From: Prosapia bicincta
Lineage: Eukaryota; Arthropoda; Insecta; Hemiptera; Cercopidae
Length of the DNA stretch: 64,000 nt
Assembly (NCBI GenBank): GCA_036971475.1
Contig: JBAIZL010000002.1
Span: 235,752,643 to 235,816,642, forward strand
Direction of reading: 5' to 3'
The notes under the pieces were generated by a model. The model searched no databases. It was given only the letters and a program-made list of their open reading frames with translations, and was not told where the DNA came from. The translations under genes and the position numbers were made by a program. Below, in pieces: positions 1 to 13,045 of this stretch. The stretch's first letter is position 1. Every line of letters starts with the position of its first letter.

Positions 1-2624
1 AAGCCAAACCGCGATGTCTCAGCACCGGCAAAATAGTAAATGCAACTTCTAGAAAAGATTGCAGAAATTGCTATAAAAATAAAGAGAATAAACACCACAA
101 CTGAGTGTAAAAACTGTCCAGGTGTTCCACCATTATGTTTTGACTGTTTTTTTTTAATTGCATGATTGCAATGCTAAATAGTTTTACATTTTGTAAATTT
201 TGAATGTATAAGTGAATTACAATCTAGAGTGAGTTTTTCAAATTTTGCCTGATTATAAATGTCAGCTAATTAAAGTCATTACAATTAATAGGTTTAAAGG
301 GCTTTTACTTGTAAACTATGTATCCCTTTTGGCCGAATTATATATCACGCGATATCACGTTTTTTTGCCATATCGCATTATGTATGGCCAATTACGCTAT
401 ATCGAGGGATGGATATTAGAGACCATAATTTCTAAATACATAATGATAAAAGTTTTTAAATATGATATTTACTTATTTTGAGCACTATATAACTAAATAA
501 AACAAACAAAAGTTTGGCCACCACACAAAATTCTAATTTCCAGCTTGGCAATGAACGTGTTATGTGTTATCTCCATGCTTCAGATAAAAATGTGCAATAC
601 ACTTATAACTAAGTAAATATTTCCGCCTGTTGAAACTGTTACCCTAACGAAAGAGGTTTATATGCATTCTTAGAATGAGTTACCCTAACGAAAGATGTTT
701 ATATCCATTCTTAGAATGAGGATAAGATAGGATTTTTATTGTTGTCCTTATGGTTTTTTATAACCAACTATGCAGTCGGTCATGTAGGTTAAGCTCTCAG
801 TCTAGTCGCTCTTTCTTTATTGTTCAATTATAATTCGGTTCTCGCTATGGCTAAATTCTAAATTTAAAAATTAGATGGAGTAAATTTTTTAAAATAATTT
901 TAGTATTTTACAATTGTAAAGTGAACCTTTAGTTGCTCAAGTGAATGGAGGAGCCTACAATCAACTGGTAAGCATCAAACCATAAGTATATTACATTTGA
1001 AATTTATTCATTTTTAATTCATAATTATTTTTTTGCTAATAATTATTACAAATGATCAGTTAATATGTAATATATAATTATTAAATTATTAATTACTTAA
1101 TTGAAATAAGTAATTAATACTTAATAATAACTTTAAATACTATTATTTATAATAATACATATAAAATTATAAACATGGTATTCAAACCAATTCAGTTGCC
1201 TCAATCATTGAATTTGCAATTATGTTTTACTCCCTTGGTAGCTTGGAACATGAATCATTTAATCTGCAATGGGTTAACCTCCTTAGGAACTGTTAGAAAC
1301 CAAGAAAAACAAGAGAAATCAAAATATAATTCTTTATTAACTTTTTTACTTCCAATTCCTTTTTTATAGGCAATATAAATTAATACTTTGCCTTAAATTT
1401 TATGCTCAATAGATTTACACAAATTTCTAGATTTTCCAAATTAAAAAAAAATATTCCAAGTTTTCATGTACCTAGAGTACAGATGTAACAAGGCCCGAAG
1501 TACGTCAATTTGTCTCTTAGTTTGGGTTAGATTTCTTTTAATGTTTCATATGGTTCTTGACCAGTTAAATTTTCAAGATACCAATGCTATTACAGTATTC
1601 CAAAATACCTCTTGTTTCACATAGTTTACGTTATATATTAGAAAACTTCTACCTTTTCTACTTTGTAGAAATCCTGTGTGTTATAATACATAGTTAATCT
1701 TTTCAATTTTTAAGGACGAGATTTATCTAAAAATTAAATTCACACAAAATATTTTAAATTAAAATTATCTAAGTATATGAATCACGTAAGAACACTTTTA
1801 CCAAGTACAAACATTTTCTTAAACCAAACTGTTAGTATTTTTTTTTAACAATATATGTATACACATATGCATAGATATTATTAGTATAATTAAGTGCTAA
1901 ATTTAGTAGTGTCGTACTACAAACTCTGCAAATGAGCAAACCAAAATTAACTTTAACAAACACTTCAGCCCTTAAAAGAGTGGTTTTCTTTGGTGATTCC
2001 AATATTTCTCATTCAAGTGTAGTATAACAAACAACATATATATTTTTTTAGTGTTTATATGTACCAAAATTTCAACTTACAAACATTTCAAAATTAACAA
2101 ATCATTTCAATTTATTTTTTATAATCTTACAAGTTTTTTCATTTCATTTTTTTAAAGTTGAAACAAATATTTATAGTAAACATCACAGTTTATACAAACA
2201 AAGTCGGCATTAATATTTTTTAACGCAACCAATTGATCACACATTTTTAATTTTTATTAATTATGCCTACAGAATTGCAGGTGATAATGGCTGTACTGAG
2301 TTTATTAGTTTCTACAAAAATGGTACACGATTACTTAGCAGTACCTTATTTCTAGACTGCTCATAAACCTTATACATTTTTATTAAAAATTCTGTATAGA
2401 TAAATTATTTTAAAACAGAAGAATTATGCTTATAAACCACTTTTATATTTTATTATATTCATTTAATAATTGTTGTTCAAGAAATGAGTAAATAAGTACA
2501 ATGTTTATTCCTTTTAGTAAATATTATTTACAGAAATTAATCAGTATATTAAAACTTCAATTTTTCTACACTTTAAAAAAAATTAGAAACGTTTTAGCAA
2601 AAAATGCAATCTATACAGTTTTCA
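1..2624. other. AT-rich DNA without a recognisable gene
   Basis: No coding region or known element seen. The only structure is a direct duplication of a 41-bp unit at 638-719, beginning GTTACCCTAACGAAAGA. Short open frames here have no family signature. Confidence 0.6.
638..719. repeat. Two-copy 41-bp direct repeat
   Basis: Two adjacent copies starting GTTACCCTAACGAAAGA and ending ATTCTTAGAATGA, differing at two positions. A recent local duplication. Confidence 0.85.
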
Positions 2625-3058
2625 CCCGGGATTGCTCGAGCTATGGAGACTCTCACGATTACTTGCGCCGTTAGGGTAAATCTAACAATTGTAATGAAAG
2701 TTATTATGTATAAATTATAAATTTCAATTGTATGATTATATTAAGCTTTAAACCTTTTCATTGATATGAAACCTAGAGTATTAACAGTTACGCAATTACT
2801 TGCGTCGTTAGGTAGCTTCTAATACAGCACTCACGTGATCGCTCCTACATGTTAGCACTCTTTAACATGGGCGAGCCTGCCACTTCTCTCACCCTTGGTT
2901 ACCTTCTCAATCATGCTATCTACTCGAATTTGGATAGTAGCTGGCCAACATCCTCGAGAAAGCATATTTAGAAGTTCAGTCACATATAATGAAAAGATTA
3001 AAATAATTCTTAATAAAAAGAATGTTAGATTCAATCTAATAGCGTCAGAGTTCCCGGG
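2625..3058. mobile_element. piggyBac-like non-autonomous element (about 434 bp)
   Basis: The right end is CCCGGG followed by TTAA at 3059-3062; the left end is CCCGGG preceded by TTCA, one base off TTAA. The ends form an imperfect inverted repeat: left CCCGGGATTGCTCGAGCTA, right reverse complement CCCGGGAACTCTGACGCTA. The interior is more GC-rich than the flanks and has two direct ATTACTTGCG(C/T)CGTTAG blocks at about 2659 and 2793. TTAA flanks with CCC...GGG ends are the piggyBac pattern (family knowledge). No transposase. Confidence 0.55.
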
Positions 3059-3062
3059 TTAA

Positions 3063-4776
3063 ATAAGTCACAAATTTATAGCTTAAATTATAATTGTAAT
3101 GCTAGAAATATTTGATTTATTTCAATCATCATTTGTAGTAAATGTATTTTATTAGTCATAAAATGTATCACATAAATAGTAAACCTAAAATTGAAAAATA
3201 AAATATAATCTGTCCGACTTTAATATTTGTTACTTGTACTGCTACAGATAAATAGAAAAATATGAAGTACGATTTACAAAAAATATAATTAATTTAAGGA
3301 ACTTATAAGAGCTAACATATTCTAACTTGCAGTTTTATGGTACATTGATGCTTTTTAAAATGTTTTTATTGACATCACTTGGCAAGAAACCACTACTTAC
3401 TGTTTTGTAAGCGAAACCCGATTGCTGAAAAATAACAGTACGAAGTGGTTTTTTTTTATAAGTAATATCAACAAAAGTAGGGATGGGCCAATTATTAAAA
3501 TTGTCGATTCTAATGCTAAAATTTTTCTTCTTTCAAGTTGTACAGGCCTACATGATATTCTGTAATAATAATTTAGTTGACATCTTATTCATATGGTGAC
3601 AAATTTTGAGAGTTCCGTTTTAATGTAATAGGCTATACAAAACATTCAATCTTGATTAAATAATAAGAGTCTGAAATCATGACAAACATATCGGATAAAA
3701 GTGGCAACAAACGTACTAGAAATGCTTTCGATCGTCTCTGTTGCTGCATCATAAATAATAATAATATTCTAGTTACCTCAAATTGACATTTACTTTAATC
3801 ATATGATTCGTGCAAAGAAACCTGTACATAAATAAGACATAGCTGATAATTAATTATTTTTCAAATAAATTAAACTGTACACGTATTTCAACAGTTATAT
3901 AAGTTCAAGAATAGGAATCAATGGGTAATCCGAGTATCGATGACTGTTCAATATCAACAGAACCGATGATTCCTGTAATTGGCCCATTCCTAAACAAAAG
4001 TACATTCTGTTAATGTAAAATTCTACAGCAGTGTATAAGCTAGACAATGGTTTGAATAAAGAAAATACTCTATACATAAACTAATTAAAAGAATCCGACT
4101 ACATAAATTTTATTATCGGCGATCATAGAAGATATACTGGCACAGGTATAACGAAAATGTGTGGTAAATATTTAAATAAATATAATGAAGAAATAAGAAC
4201 CTATTTGCCCACCTAGATAATATATACACCAACACTATGCCATATATATAAAAGGTGTTCCAGCCTCATGCAACTAAATTATAAATCTTAGTTGCATATA
4301 TTTTACAAACCCATACATCCATACGATCACACTGGTGAACACAAACATAAATATACAGTTGTTAATCAGAATTTCATTTCATGGAAGTACAATTACAAAT
4401 AACAATTAATTTAAATAGTATTTACATATTTTAAATAAATAAAACACCTTTTTACAGCAATTTGATTCTTTTGAAAACTAATTATTTATAGAATCAAACA
4501 ATGTGAAAGATATATCATAATTGAAACAAACACAATGAAAAACCTACTTTAACACAAATAACAAATAAAATGACACATTTTACATTTTAGTATTAGCTGT
4601 AAAGCATAACCATTGAGTATTAACATTTTATAATAAAACTGCTTTGCATTGCACTATTAAGACCTTTAGCCATAAATATTTATGGTGAACTAGAGATGTA
4701 CAGTATATATAAATTTAAAACAAATATTTTACTAGGCCTTTCATTTCATAACAAGCTTAATATACATTTGCTTTTT
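3063..4776. other. AT-rich DNA, nothing recognised
   Basis: No gene or transposon signature seen. A small perfect hairpin (ATGCAACTAA...TTAGTTGCAT) lies near 4268-4300. Confidence 0.6.
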
Positions 4777-5040
4777 CTATTACATTTTATTAGTTTCATT
4801 TCATTAACCTATTACATTTTTTCGGTTTCATTTCATTAACCTATTATATTTTATCAATCGACTTCATTTCATTAACCTACTACATTTTTCAGTTTCATTT
4901 CATTAGCCTATTACATTTTATCAATTGGTTTCATTTCATTAACCTATTACATATTATCGGTTTCATTTCATTAACCTATTACATTTTATGAGTTTCATTT
5001 CATTAACCTATTACATTTTATCAGTTTTATTTCATTAACA
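4777..5040. repeat. Minisatellite, about 8 copies of a 32-36 bp unit
   Basis: Tandem copies of a unit beginning GTTTCATTTCATTAACCTAT and followed by TACATTTTAT. Unit length alternates between about 32 and 36 bp through a small indel. Non-coding. Confidence 0.9.
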
Positions 5041-5299
5041 AGAAGATTAATGTAATAAACATAACATGTACAATTTAAAAATGTCTAAGTTTCAAAATTA
5101 GTTAAATACGTTATATCTTCCCCATAAGAGCTACGTAGAAGTCAAGTATTGTACTTTTTACGAATATAAAATACTGAACATCATACACAAATTTTTCTAT
5201 TGACTTTTAAAAACAAAAAAAACCTATTGCTTTGTTGAAAAAAGCAGCAACACTAAGTATTTTTTTTACATTTCACTTTTAAAAGTATGCCTTGTAGGC

Positions 5300-5572
5300 G
5301 AAGTAGAAATTTAAAAAATTTCTACTCATTAAAAAATTCTAGTAAGGAACACAACAATCTATAAATGTTCTATCATTGCTTCCTTTATTATTGGAGTAAA
5401 GTCAATTGTAACAAATGTTAATTTATTTAACGACACAATCACTTCAACGTATTTAGGTCTTTTTTCAACACTAGATAATAAGTATTAAAAACCATATACA
5501 CAAACTGGTCCTTGTTGCAAGTGCACTAAATACACATATAGGCAGAAATTGGCACAGATATGCTGGCACCTC
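5300..5572 (-). other. Candidate splice acceptor and terminal 3'UTR exon
   Basis: On the minus strand, TTTGATGTTACAG is followed by GAGGTGCCAGCATATCTGTG and a stretch of mixed composition, open for about 30 codons. This could be the last exon of the spliced UBE2G1 3'UTR. The left edge given is arbitrary. There is no homology support. Confidence 0.18.
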
Positions 5573-7680
5573 CTGTAACATCAAAATTTAAATATTAATT
5601 TTTCAAAAGTCAAAGTGCAGTTAGATATAACATGGAAATTCTGAAAACACTGACAAATAAATATCATAGGAAATATAAATTATTGTGACAAAATAATAAT
5701 TATTAACAGATTCACAGTAAGAGTGCTCTATTAGGACTACTTAATAATATGTATGAGTTAGGTTTATTATAAGTTTTTAGTCTAGTACTAGACGACTATT
5801 ATATAATTTTTAGTTTTAAATATTTCAGCTAAGAATAATACAATTTATACTAAATATAACATAAAGTAAAAAAAATACCATATTGGCCCAAATAAAAGAC
5901 TATCATGAAAGCATAAGGTTATAAAAAACTGTTGAAACCAAATACAAGACATCAGGTTAAAATAAAATTTAAAAAAAAAAATAATACTTGAGTAATTTTC
6001 AAGTTTTTGAAAGAATAAGATTCATAAAAACACATATTGTGTAACGGTGTAATAAATTCAGTCTTACCTTTCTCTGAAAAGACTTCTTTTATTGAGCACA
6101 AATAGTAAACAAATTATTGTAAAACAGAAATACCTTACTCATTACACAGAATTTTAAAATGAAAAATATAAAAACAAAAAATTTATGTATCAAAAAACAC
6201 TAATTATGATAGCCTTCCTCCACTTGAGATTCCATTCTGCAGAAAATATTTTCTGTGTACAGTCATATCAATTGCTATGGAACATTTTTTAAATCCATGT
6301 AGAGAATACATTTTTTAAATCTGTTGCAATAGAACTCCAGGGTTCAGTACCTACTCAGAAACTTGTCAAAATTTTAAACAATTTTCTTTGTATGTTAAGA
6401 CATGATCGCTTGCAATAATCTAATCTGTGTACTGCTTCCTCAAGGAAGGGTATCCAGGAATGCTTTACTTAAAACCACAACCATTTCCAGCTGAAATATC
6501 ATCTGTCAGAAAGTTCTGGGTTCATTTTACGCAACTGTTTTTTTTTTATTTACATTCCAGTCAACTGTTTATGAAATGCATCAAGAACTAGCATAGATCT
6601 TCCATTCTTAAAGCTGCATCTAATCCACAGTTTTTAACCAGTTCAATACTTAAGTTTTGTCCATTTCTCCATTGCTCTTACTACTATTCCAATTGGGATT
6701 TTATCCGTACACGTTTTCTTTAAAATATGATATTCGGTGGAAGCTTAGTGCTGTAAGCCACTACATGTATAAGTGCTACTCTGGATCTTTTAATTCCTTT
6801 TAATTTCACAATGATCGATATTTCTCCTCTTTTATTTACCGTTACATTAGTAAGCACATCGAAATAAACCAGTCATATTCAAAGCCCGAAGTTTTGTCAT
6901 ACTCAAAGAGTAATTACAATGACTTCTTCAATTTATAAGATTATGACAGATTCACTGAAATTATTTGGAAGACACCCTAGTATTCTTGGCACTTATTCTC
7001 CAGTATAATGCTATCCATTTTTGTTTTATCGAATGTTTACACCAACTCAAGCTCACTTTAAAATTATATATCTGAAATGCATTTATTTCTGAGGCATTTA
7101 AAATTATAAATACCAATTTACACTTTTGAAATACATGTTGAACAATTCTACAACTTTTGAAATTTACTTCATAGCTACACGATGCAGATTTCTCTGCTGG
7201 GATCTTTGTTTTTTAACACGATGCAATACATTTCGGTCTGCTATATTTACACTGCCTATGATGAATCAGATGCTAAGGGAATGAAAATAATAGATGTATT
7301 GCACTACACGAGACAAAGCTCTGAAACAGCTGAATATAGATGTGCATATATAAAACTTTCTGCTGAACAATAAAAAAGTTCAATTTTTAGAGATTCATTT
7401 CTAGAAAGAAAAGGTTGTCTGGCATACAACAACCATGTTACATTGGGGAACGTCCAATGCCCTTGTCATGAAAAAGCTATGAAAAATTTACTTTTTATGT
7501 ATTAAGAACAGATAAAACAGTGACTTTGGAGAAATATTTGTGAATATTGCAAGGTGGTAAACTTTGTTTAAAAACCATCTTACAACTGATGAAGATGTAC
7601 GAATAAAAATATTTAAATAAACTGAGTGTTTATTATTTCTCTGCACATTGGCTTTAACGACAATTACAAAGGCTGATATT
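5573..7680. other. AT-rich DNA without a recognisable gene
   Basis: No domain or element recognised. A CTGATGAAGATG-type motif near 7577 resembles the hammerhead-bearing repeats elsewhere in the window, but the second half (stem and GAAA) is missing. Confidence 0.55.
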
Positions 7681-7685
7681 TTTTC

Positions 7686-7805
7686 GGCTATATCCCTCCT
7701 TAGGGGCCATCCCTAAATTACGTAATGCTAAAATGGATGATTTGTAACCCTCACTCCGTAACAAACCAGTGACAGTAGTACCCCCCCCCCCACCCAAAAC
7801 GTTGT
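7686..7805. repeat. Fragment of an interspersed repeat with a poly-C tract
   Basis: GGGGCCATCCCTAAATTACG, followed after about 70 bases by a 13-base C tract. From memory this layout (gggccat... and a C/G-rich tract) recurs as an interspersed repeat in many arthropod genomes. The family was not assigned and no second end was found. Confidence 0.35.
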
Positions 7806-8091
7806 CTTGTCCTCTTTCTTTACTGAGTTCATTGTTTTGAATGCCGAATTTATAGCCCAATAAAGAAGTACATCAAATGTGCCAATAAATATTATGGTAA
7901 TAAAATATTGAATTTTTTTTTTTAAATATGTGACTTCATATGTACTGGAAAAACAAACAGAAATTATAAAATTTAAATAAACTTTAGGTTATGTATAAAG
8001 TAAAGACAATAATAATTTAAACATAAATTGAAAATATTGTTTTATTAAACATTTAAAATGTGACAAATTAATTTAAACGCAGAGTGATTAA

Positions 8092-8253
8092 CCCATTTGT
8101 AACATTGTCTAAAGTCTACTCTACTTCTCACGGAGTAGTCATGTATGCCGCCAGACAATACTAGTGCTGCTAGCTTCAGAAAAATCATAATGAAATAAAA
8201 CAAGCTCATTTAAAATTTAACAAAATATTACTAAAATAAAACTGCTAAAAGGG
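8092..8253. mobile_element. Possible 162-bp TTAA-flanked piggyBac-type element
   Basis: TTAA at 8088-8091 then CCCATTTGTAACATTG; AAACTGCTAAAAGGG then TTAA at 8254-8257. The ends match only as CCC(A/T)TTT, so the call rests mainly on the TTAA/CCC...GGG/TTAA layout. In a genome this AT-rich that could be chance. Confidence 0.3.
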
Positions 8254-8329
8254 TTAATTTGCCTGCATGCACGTTGCAGACACTACTTTCCACTTATATT
8301 GCGCCTGTAGTTTATTATTAGGCATTTAT

Positions 8330-8482
8330 TCTTGTGGCTAGTGTAATGGTTCTAGCTATTGAGCAACCTATTTGTATTCTAACCCGCAAGCGTGAGCTAT
8401 CGAAAAACCACAAACGGAGAGGGCTGCACAAAATCATTTCGCAGGCCCATGCAGCCCGCGGGCTGAGGGTTGCCAACCTCTG
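8330..8482 (-). mobile_element. hAT-type transposon end
   Basis: On the minus strand the segment begins CAGAGGTTGGCAACCCTCAG at 8482 and continues with GCCCGCGGGCTGCATG, the 'cagnggttggcaa... cggcccgcgggc' type of end found on hAT elements. It is GC-rich against AT-rich surroundings. The partner end was not identified, so size and target duplication are unknown. Confidence 0.5.
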
Positions 8483-8905
8483 GTTTAGATTATTTTGCAT
8501 TGACAATGCACAGTAATCTCTAAAGGTTGTGTAATTTTAAAATTAGATAATTACAGTTGTCTTGTCTATCATATTTAGTAAAACTGGGATATAGTACAAT
8601 TCCCAGTTGTTTAAATTCAATTCTACTAGTTTTGTTGATTCTTTTGAAAGAAAGTTGCACATAAATTATTAATGCTTATATATACTTATTATTATTTTCA
8701 ATAAAATGAACTAGAATTATAAAATATCTTAAAAAGAGAAATGTTATTTCTAACGTCTTAATTTTTTTTTAAAAATTAGTACAAATTTACCATAGGTCGG
8801 CTTGTAACGATTCTTACAACCTACTTCGCTTAGTGAAAGCTGAGATCAAGCAGAACTAAATGAACTATATAAAAGAAAATTCTATAATAGCATTAGTGGT
8901 ATTAA

Positions 8906-9009
8906 CACAGTCAAGTATTGAATCTTGATGAAAAATGCTTGATTTCAACTGTTGGGAAACTCTCAGCCTTCTTGGTCAGGATTGATTCAAGCCTGCTACA
9001 GTCAACGTG
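8906..9009. mobile_element. Possible 104-bp TTAA-flanked element
   Basis: TTAA at 8902-8905 then CACAGTCAAG; the other end, reverse complemented, is CACGTTGACTGTAGCAGG next to TTAA at 9010-9013. The end resembles the right terminus of the 19661-20718 element (CACATTGACTGCC). Weak. Confidence 0.28.
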
Positions 9010-9687
9010 TTAAATACAATGCCACAAAATCACAAATGATTTCATAAAGACCCTCATGATCGAGTCGTTGGCAAAAATATCAGTAATAATAGATATAATA
9101 AATTGTCCTGCAAAAATCTTCATTTATACATGAGAATAAGCAACAAATGTCCTTTGATACATCAATGCGTGGAACAAGTGTCTCTTTAAACACTTGTGTA
9201 ATTATTTCAAATATACCTGTCCCACTATAAAATCTTTCACAAAATCAATACACATTGTCATTTCCTAAAACATACTAAGCATAAAATATTATGTATTAAA
9301 GAAACCATACATGGTATTTCTAAGCTCTCAACACATTCAATTGCTCAGATGGAACTTTGTATAGCAACTTTCAAGAACATATATTACTAGAATCTACCAA
9401 TTTCAAATATTCACCTTGTAGTGTAGAAAATGTATAAAGTATGTACTGATGACTGACGTGCCCATAGAAAGATGCTACCTTCCATTTAATGGATGTAGTC
9501 TGCCTAAACCTCCCCTGTAGGAAATAATATTAAATTTTATAAACAAGAAAAGTCTATAAATATTAGAAGATTGGAAAGTTAATTATTATTGTCAATTTTA
9601 AAAATTACCAACTAAAACCTAAGAACCAACTACCACCAACTTTAGAATTTAAATTCTTTCAACTATAAACTAATTTTAGTTATTTTT

Positions 9688-10062
9688 GAATTATGTAGTC
9701 CATTACGTTTGGTGAAAATTTAATTAATCACTTTAACATTAGTTTATGATTATCCGAACTATAAATTTTGTAAAAACATTTTTGATCACTGTGTGGCGAT
9801 CTTCATCAGTGTCTTCTGCTTGGAGTTGTTGGGTTAAGCGATGACGGTTTTAAAGGCAAGTTTTCGATAGTATCAAAGTAACAAATCACACATACTCTTT
9901 GATAGTATCAAAAACCTGGCTTTGAAACCGACACCACTTAACCCAACAACTCCAATCAGAAGACACAGATGAAGATCGCCACATAGGGATCGAAAATGTC
10001 CTGTTTCAGTAAGTTTTTACAAATTTAAAGTTCATAAACTAAAGTTAAAGTGATTAATTTAA
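9688..10062. mobile_element. Inverted pair of Penelope-like terminal repeats, family A
   Basis: Two copies of a roughly 170-bp sequence in opposite orientation, meeting near 9890. The left copy (read on minus) has a hammerhead-like core at 9784-9809: CTGATGA, a stem starting GATCGCC, then GATC and AAAA. The right copy (plus, 9965-9997) has CAGATGA in place of CTGATGA, so its core is broken. The same family is joined to GIY-YIG coding sequence at 38036-38750 and 41739-42478, which identifies it as PLE-derived. Confidence 0.7.
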
Positions 10063-10422
10063 TTATTTGTATGCACATATTTTTGTAAAAGAAGACTACG
10101 CTGTACATAAACATCCACCCGATTTTTTAAAAAACAATTGAAAGTACCCTTTCAGCACTGTTGCAATTTTACCAATTTTCCATCTACATATTGGTTTTAG
10201 TACATTGCTGCCCATATCACAAATACCTTATAGTACTATCACGTGACTCATAATTAGTGCTAGATTTATCTAAACTGTCCCTTTCACTTTTATTAATAGC
10301 TGGATGGATCAACAGATTATTGAATGAAATATACAAAGCAGAACTTGGATAATTCGAAACTGATAGGACTAAATAAAAATTCAAATAATGAAAGTTGAAT
10401 AGAAAGAAAATTTATATAATTA

Positions 10423-11436
10423 CAGTAGAGTCTCGATAGTTCGAGGTAGATGGGAGCGAGATCCCCCTCAGATTACCGAAAACTCGGATTACAGGGATAT
10501 AGGTTACTGTGAGTTAGAAAAAATAGAGGTTTTTAAGAAACATAATACAATAATTAAGAATGCACAAAAACACGTTTATAGAACTGTATTGATTACAGTA
10601 CTTACATAAATTAATGTTGTTTTGGAATACATTGTTCATCACAGTTGCTACATTTTTTTGGAAAAAGCTATAATGTGTCTTCTAATAGGATCGTTTTTGA
10701 GCTGGGTTCTCGCGTAGACGTCTTAGCAGAAGCACATCTATTGGCGTGATGTCTGTCTGTTATTTAATATAGTGCAGTGTAGTTTTCAAGGCAGTCGCTC
10801 CCTTACTGTGACTTATTTTCTGTTCTTGTACTGTCTTAGTCGTTATTTCATCTTTATTCTCGTCATCAATGCCTTCAGTAATTTACTGTACCATTTCACT
10901 AGTTGTAACATGTGTTATTGTTACTTACGTATGTTTGTCCTTAATCATCCATTGACATACGTCTGTGTCATCGACATTTCCAGAACCTGAAAGTTTCTTG
11001 ATAAGAAATGTCAAATCTGTTTCTTCTTGTGGATCAATGACACAGTCAACAGTTCTATTATGACTCAGGACTTTATTTCATGACTTAATTAATATTTCTC
11101 CTTTTATTTAGTTCCAGTACACAACTTCCTCAACTGTATTTTTTTTCTAGAATGCTTTCTTCTCCTTACAGTCGCTTCCAAGAGAGATTGTAAAAGGTAA
11201 CGTCTGTATTTTTTTCATACATTCCAGAACACACTGATCCATCAGGTGGATTGAAATCGTATCATTTGGTGGTAGAAATAAAGCACGGAAATCATCAGAC
11301 CACAGTTGATCTTCATCAGGGTGCATTGTTTAACAGTAAATAATTTGAATTTCCTTCCAAATAATCTGAAATAAAAATAGGCTCGAATTTAACAGAACCT
11401 CGAATTATCAGGACTCGGATTTTCGAGATTCCACTG
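10423..11436. mobile_element. Tigger/pogo-type non-autonomous element (about 1.0 kb)
   Basis: Flanked by TA on both sides. Left end CAGTAGAGTCTCGATAGTTC; right end, reverse complemented, CAGTGGAATCTCGAAAATCC. CAG...CTG ends with TTCGA motifs and TA duplication are the pogo/Tigger pattern. The subterminal block CTCAGATTACCGAAAACT also occurs in the element at 27925-28420, so both belong to one family. The interior (10520-11350) shows no transposase I can recognise. Confidence 0.65.
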
Positions 11437-11589
11437 TATAATATGTACATATTCAATAAAAAGACATTCGAAATATCCTCCACATTTTATTGGATATATA
11501 TCTATATATAAATCAGTGATTCGACAATGGTCAGGTGACCGAATGGTTGCTCATCACATAAGGTAAAATTATTGCACTTAATGATGGAA

Positions 11590-11609
11590 AAAATTATTTA
11601 CAAGTAATA

Positions 11610-11656
<47 letters not shown>

Positions 11657-11892
11657 GGTTAGTTTTGGTTGGTAAAGATTATTTAGATTTTTTGGACTAG
11701 GAGACTGACAGACTTACCTTGGTAAGAGTCCACACTGTAGTCTTGAAATAGAAACACATAAGTGTAGTCTTGAAATAGAAACATATAAAAGCACTTAAAC
11801 AATGATGTTTAAGTGCTTTTATGTGTTTCTATTTCAAGACTACAGTGTGGACTCTTACCAAGGTAAGTCTGTCAGTCTCCTAGTCCAAAAAA

Positions 11893-11949
<57 letters not shown>

Positions 11950-11955
11950 TTTTGG
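11590..11955. repeat. Hairpin of PLE family F terminal repeats between TA microsatellites
   Basis: A TA repeat (about 11611-11653), then a long hairpin 11684-11897 with arms of roughly 100 bp starting AGATTTTTTGGACTAGGAG and ending with the complement, then another TA repeat (about 11895-11944). The left arm has an extra 30-base duplication (AGTGTAGTCTTGAAATAGAA). The arm sequence is the same as 31681-31780 next to the PLE GIY-YIG reading frame, so this is an inverted pair of that element's terminal repeat. Confidence 0.75.
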
Positions 11956-12110
11956 ACTAGGTAAGAGACTGACATAATTATCTAGTAGCAATAGTCCAAA
12001 ACTGTAATCTCTTGGAAATATATGTGTCTATTTATTTATATCCAAGAGATTGCAGTTTTGCACTATTGCCACTAGGTAAGTCTGTCAGTCTCCTATCTAG
12101 CCCAAAGTTC
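11948..12110. repeat. Second hairpin related to the PLE family F terminus
   Basis: Arms around TTTTTGGACTAGGTAAGAGA and TAGTCCAAAACTGTAATCTC pair with CCAAGAGATTGCAGTTTTGC and GTCAGTCTCCTATCTAGCCC. It shares the 'ggactag...agactgac' block with the preceding hairpin but has a different centre (TTGGAAATATATGTGTCTAT). Confidence 0.65.
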
Positions 12111-12149
12111 CTAAATAAGCTTTAAGCTCTACTAGATTTAACTTAAAAT

Positions 12150-12870
12150 TTTAAAAAAATATATATTTATACACACACACACACAAACACATACACTGGA
12201 AATATGTACTAAATTAAAACAACCTAAACATGAGCCACAAACACCAAAATATAGATCACATACACAGGATACAACATAAAAAGAATAACTAAAATACTAA
12301 AAAATAACATAACATACAAAAATACAGAAAGCATAATCAATAAAATAAACCCACCAGAAAAAATATGTCTCACACGTATGAAATTGAATGCCCAGACTAT
12401 AACAAATTATACATCGGCCAAACAAAAAAAAAAAAAATTAAAAGACAGATATAAAGAGAACTTCCAAGTACACATCAAACCAAACATTTATAATTTAATC
12501 TTAGTCACACACGCCATCAAAAATAACCATACATATAGAAAACATACATATAACAAAAAAAAGTACACAATGGCCTAAAAATAACAATCTGAGAACAGCT
12601 ACAAATTTAAGAACACAAAAATAATACAATAAATGAACAAATAAAAATAATTTTATAAATTATTCAACTTAATAGACAAAATTAACTCCAAGATAAACTA
12701 AAACTTTTCTACAGATCAGTGAAACCGAAAATAGAACAGTACCGTTATACTACATGAAAATGGAAATCTCACACACCTAGCAACTACAAGAAGCTGCAGA
12801 AAGAACTCGAAAATGAGAATACGTAATAGTTCTCAAAAGTCGACTTGCATATATACCAAGTAAGATTCTT
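12150..12870 (+). pseudogene. Penelope-like element GIY-YIG endonuclease remnant
   Basis: An A-rich, C-rich plus-strand stretch. From about 12370 it reads SHTYEIECPDYNKLYIGQT, matching the start of the PLE GIY-YIG domain (C-P-x-C-x-x-x-Y-I-G-Q-T; the second Cys is Tyr here). Stops and a poly-A expansion (12425-12438) break the frame after about 25 residues; later pieces (NLILVTHAIKNNHTYRKHTY) fit the His-rich downstream part of the domain. The nuclease is normally fused to the PLE reverse transcriptase; no RT is left here. A short CA repeat lies at 12172-12184. Confidence 0.6.
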
Positions 12871-12954
12871 ATTTAAGTACATAAAGTGTAAGTGATAAAT
12901 GAACACAAGAAAACAGTGTTGCCAAGTTAAAAATATATATAAAATTAAACAATA

Positions 12955-13045
12955 TTTTTAATTCTTGAATTTTGTAGTTCATTACGTTCGGTGAATCTTA
13001 TTAATCACTTACACAATAGTTTATGACTATCCGAACTTCAGATTC
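12955..13045 (-). mobile_element. Isolated terminal fragment of PLE family A
   Basis: Begins TTGAATTTTGTAGTTCATTA and runs through TTATGACTATCCGAAC, the outer terminus of the family A elements, but without the hammerhead-like core. It lies in the opposite orientation to the coding remnant just upstream, so it is probably a separate insertion or a rearranged end. Confidence 0.65.

Noticed and set aside
4777..5040. Possible CRISPR-like array (regular repeats and AT spacers)
   Set aside because: Units abut with no unique spacers, and the window is plainly eukaryotic; an ordinary minisatellite.
8334..8516. Overlapping 60-codon frames on both strands
   Set aside because: They fall in a GC-rich hAT end, which is naturally low in stops; no protein similarity.
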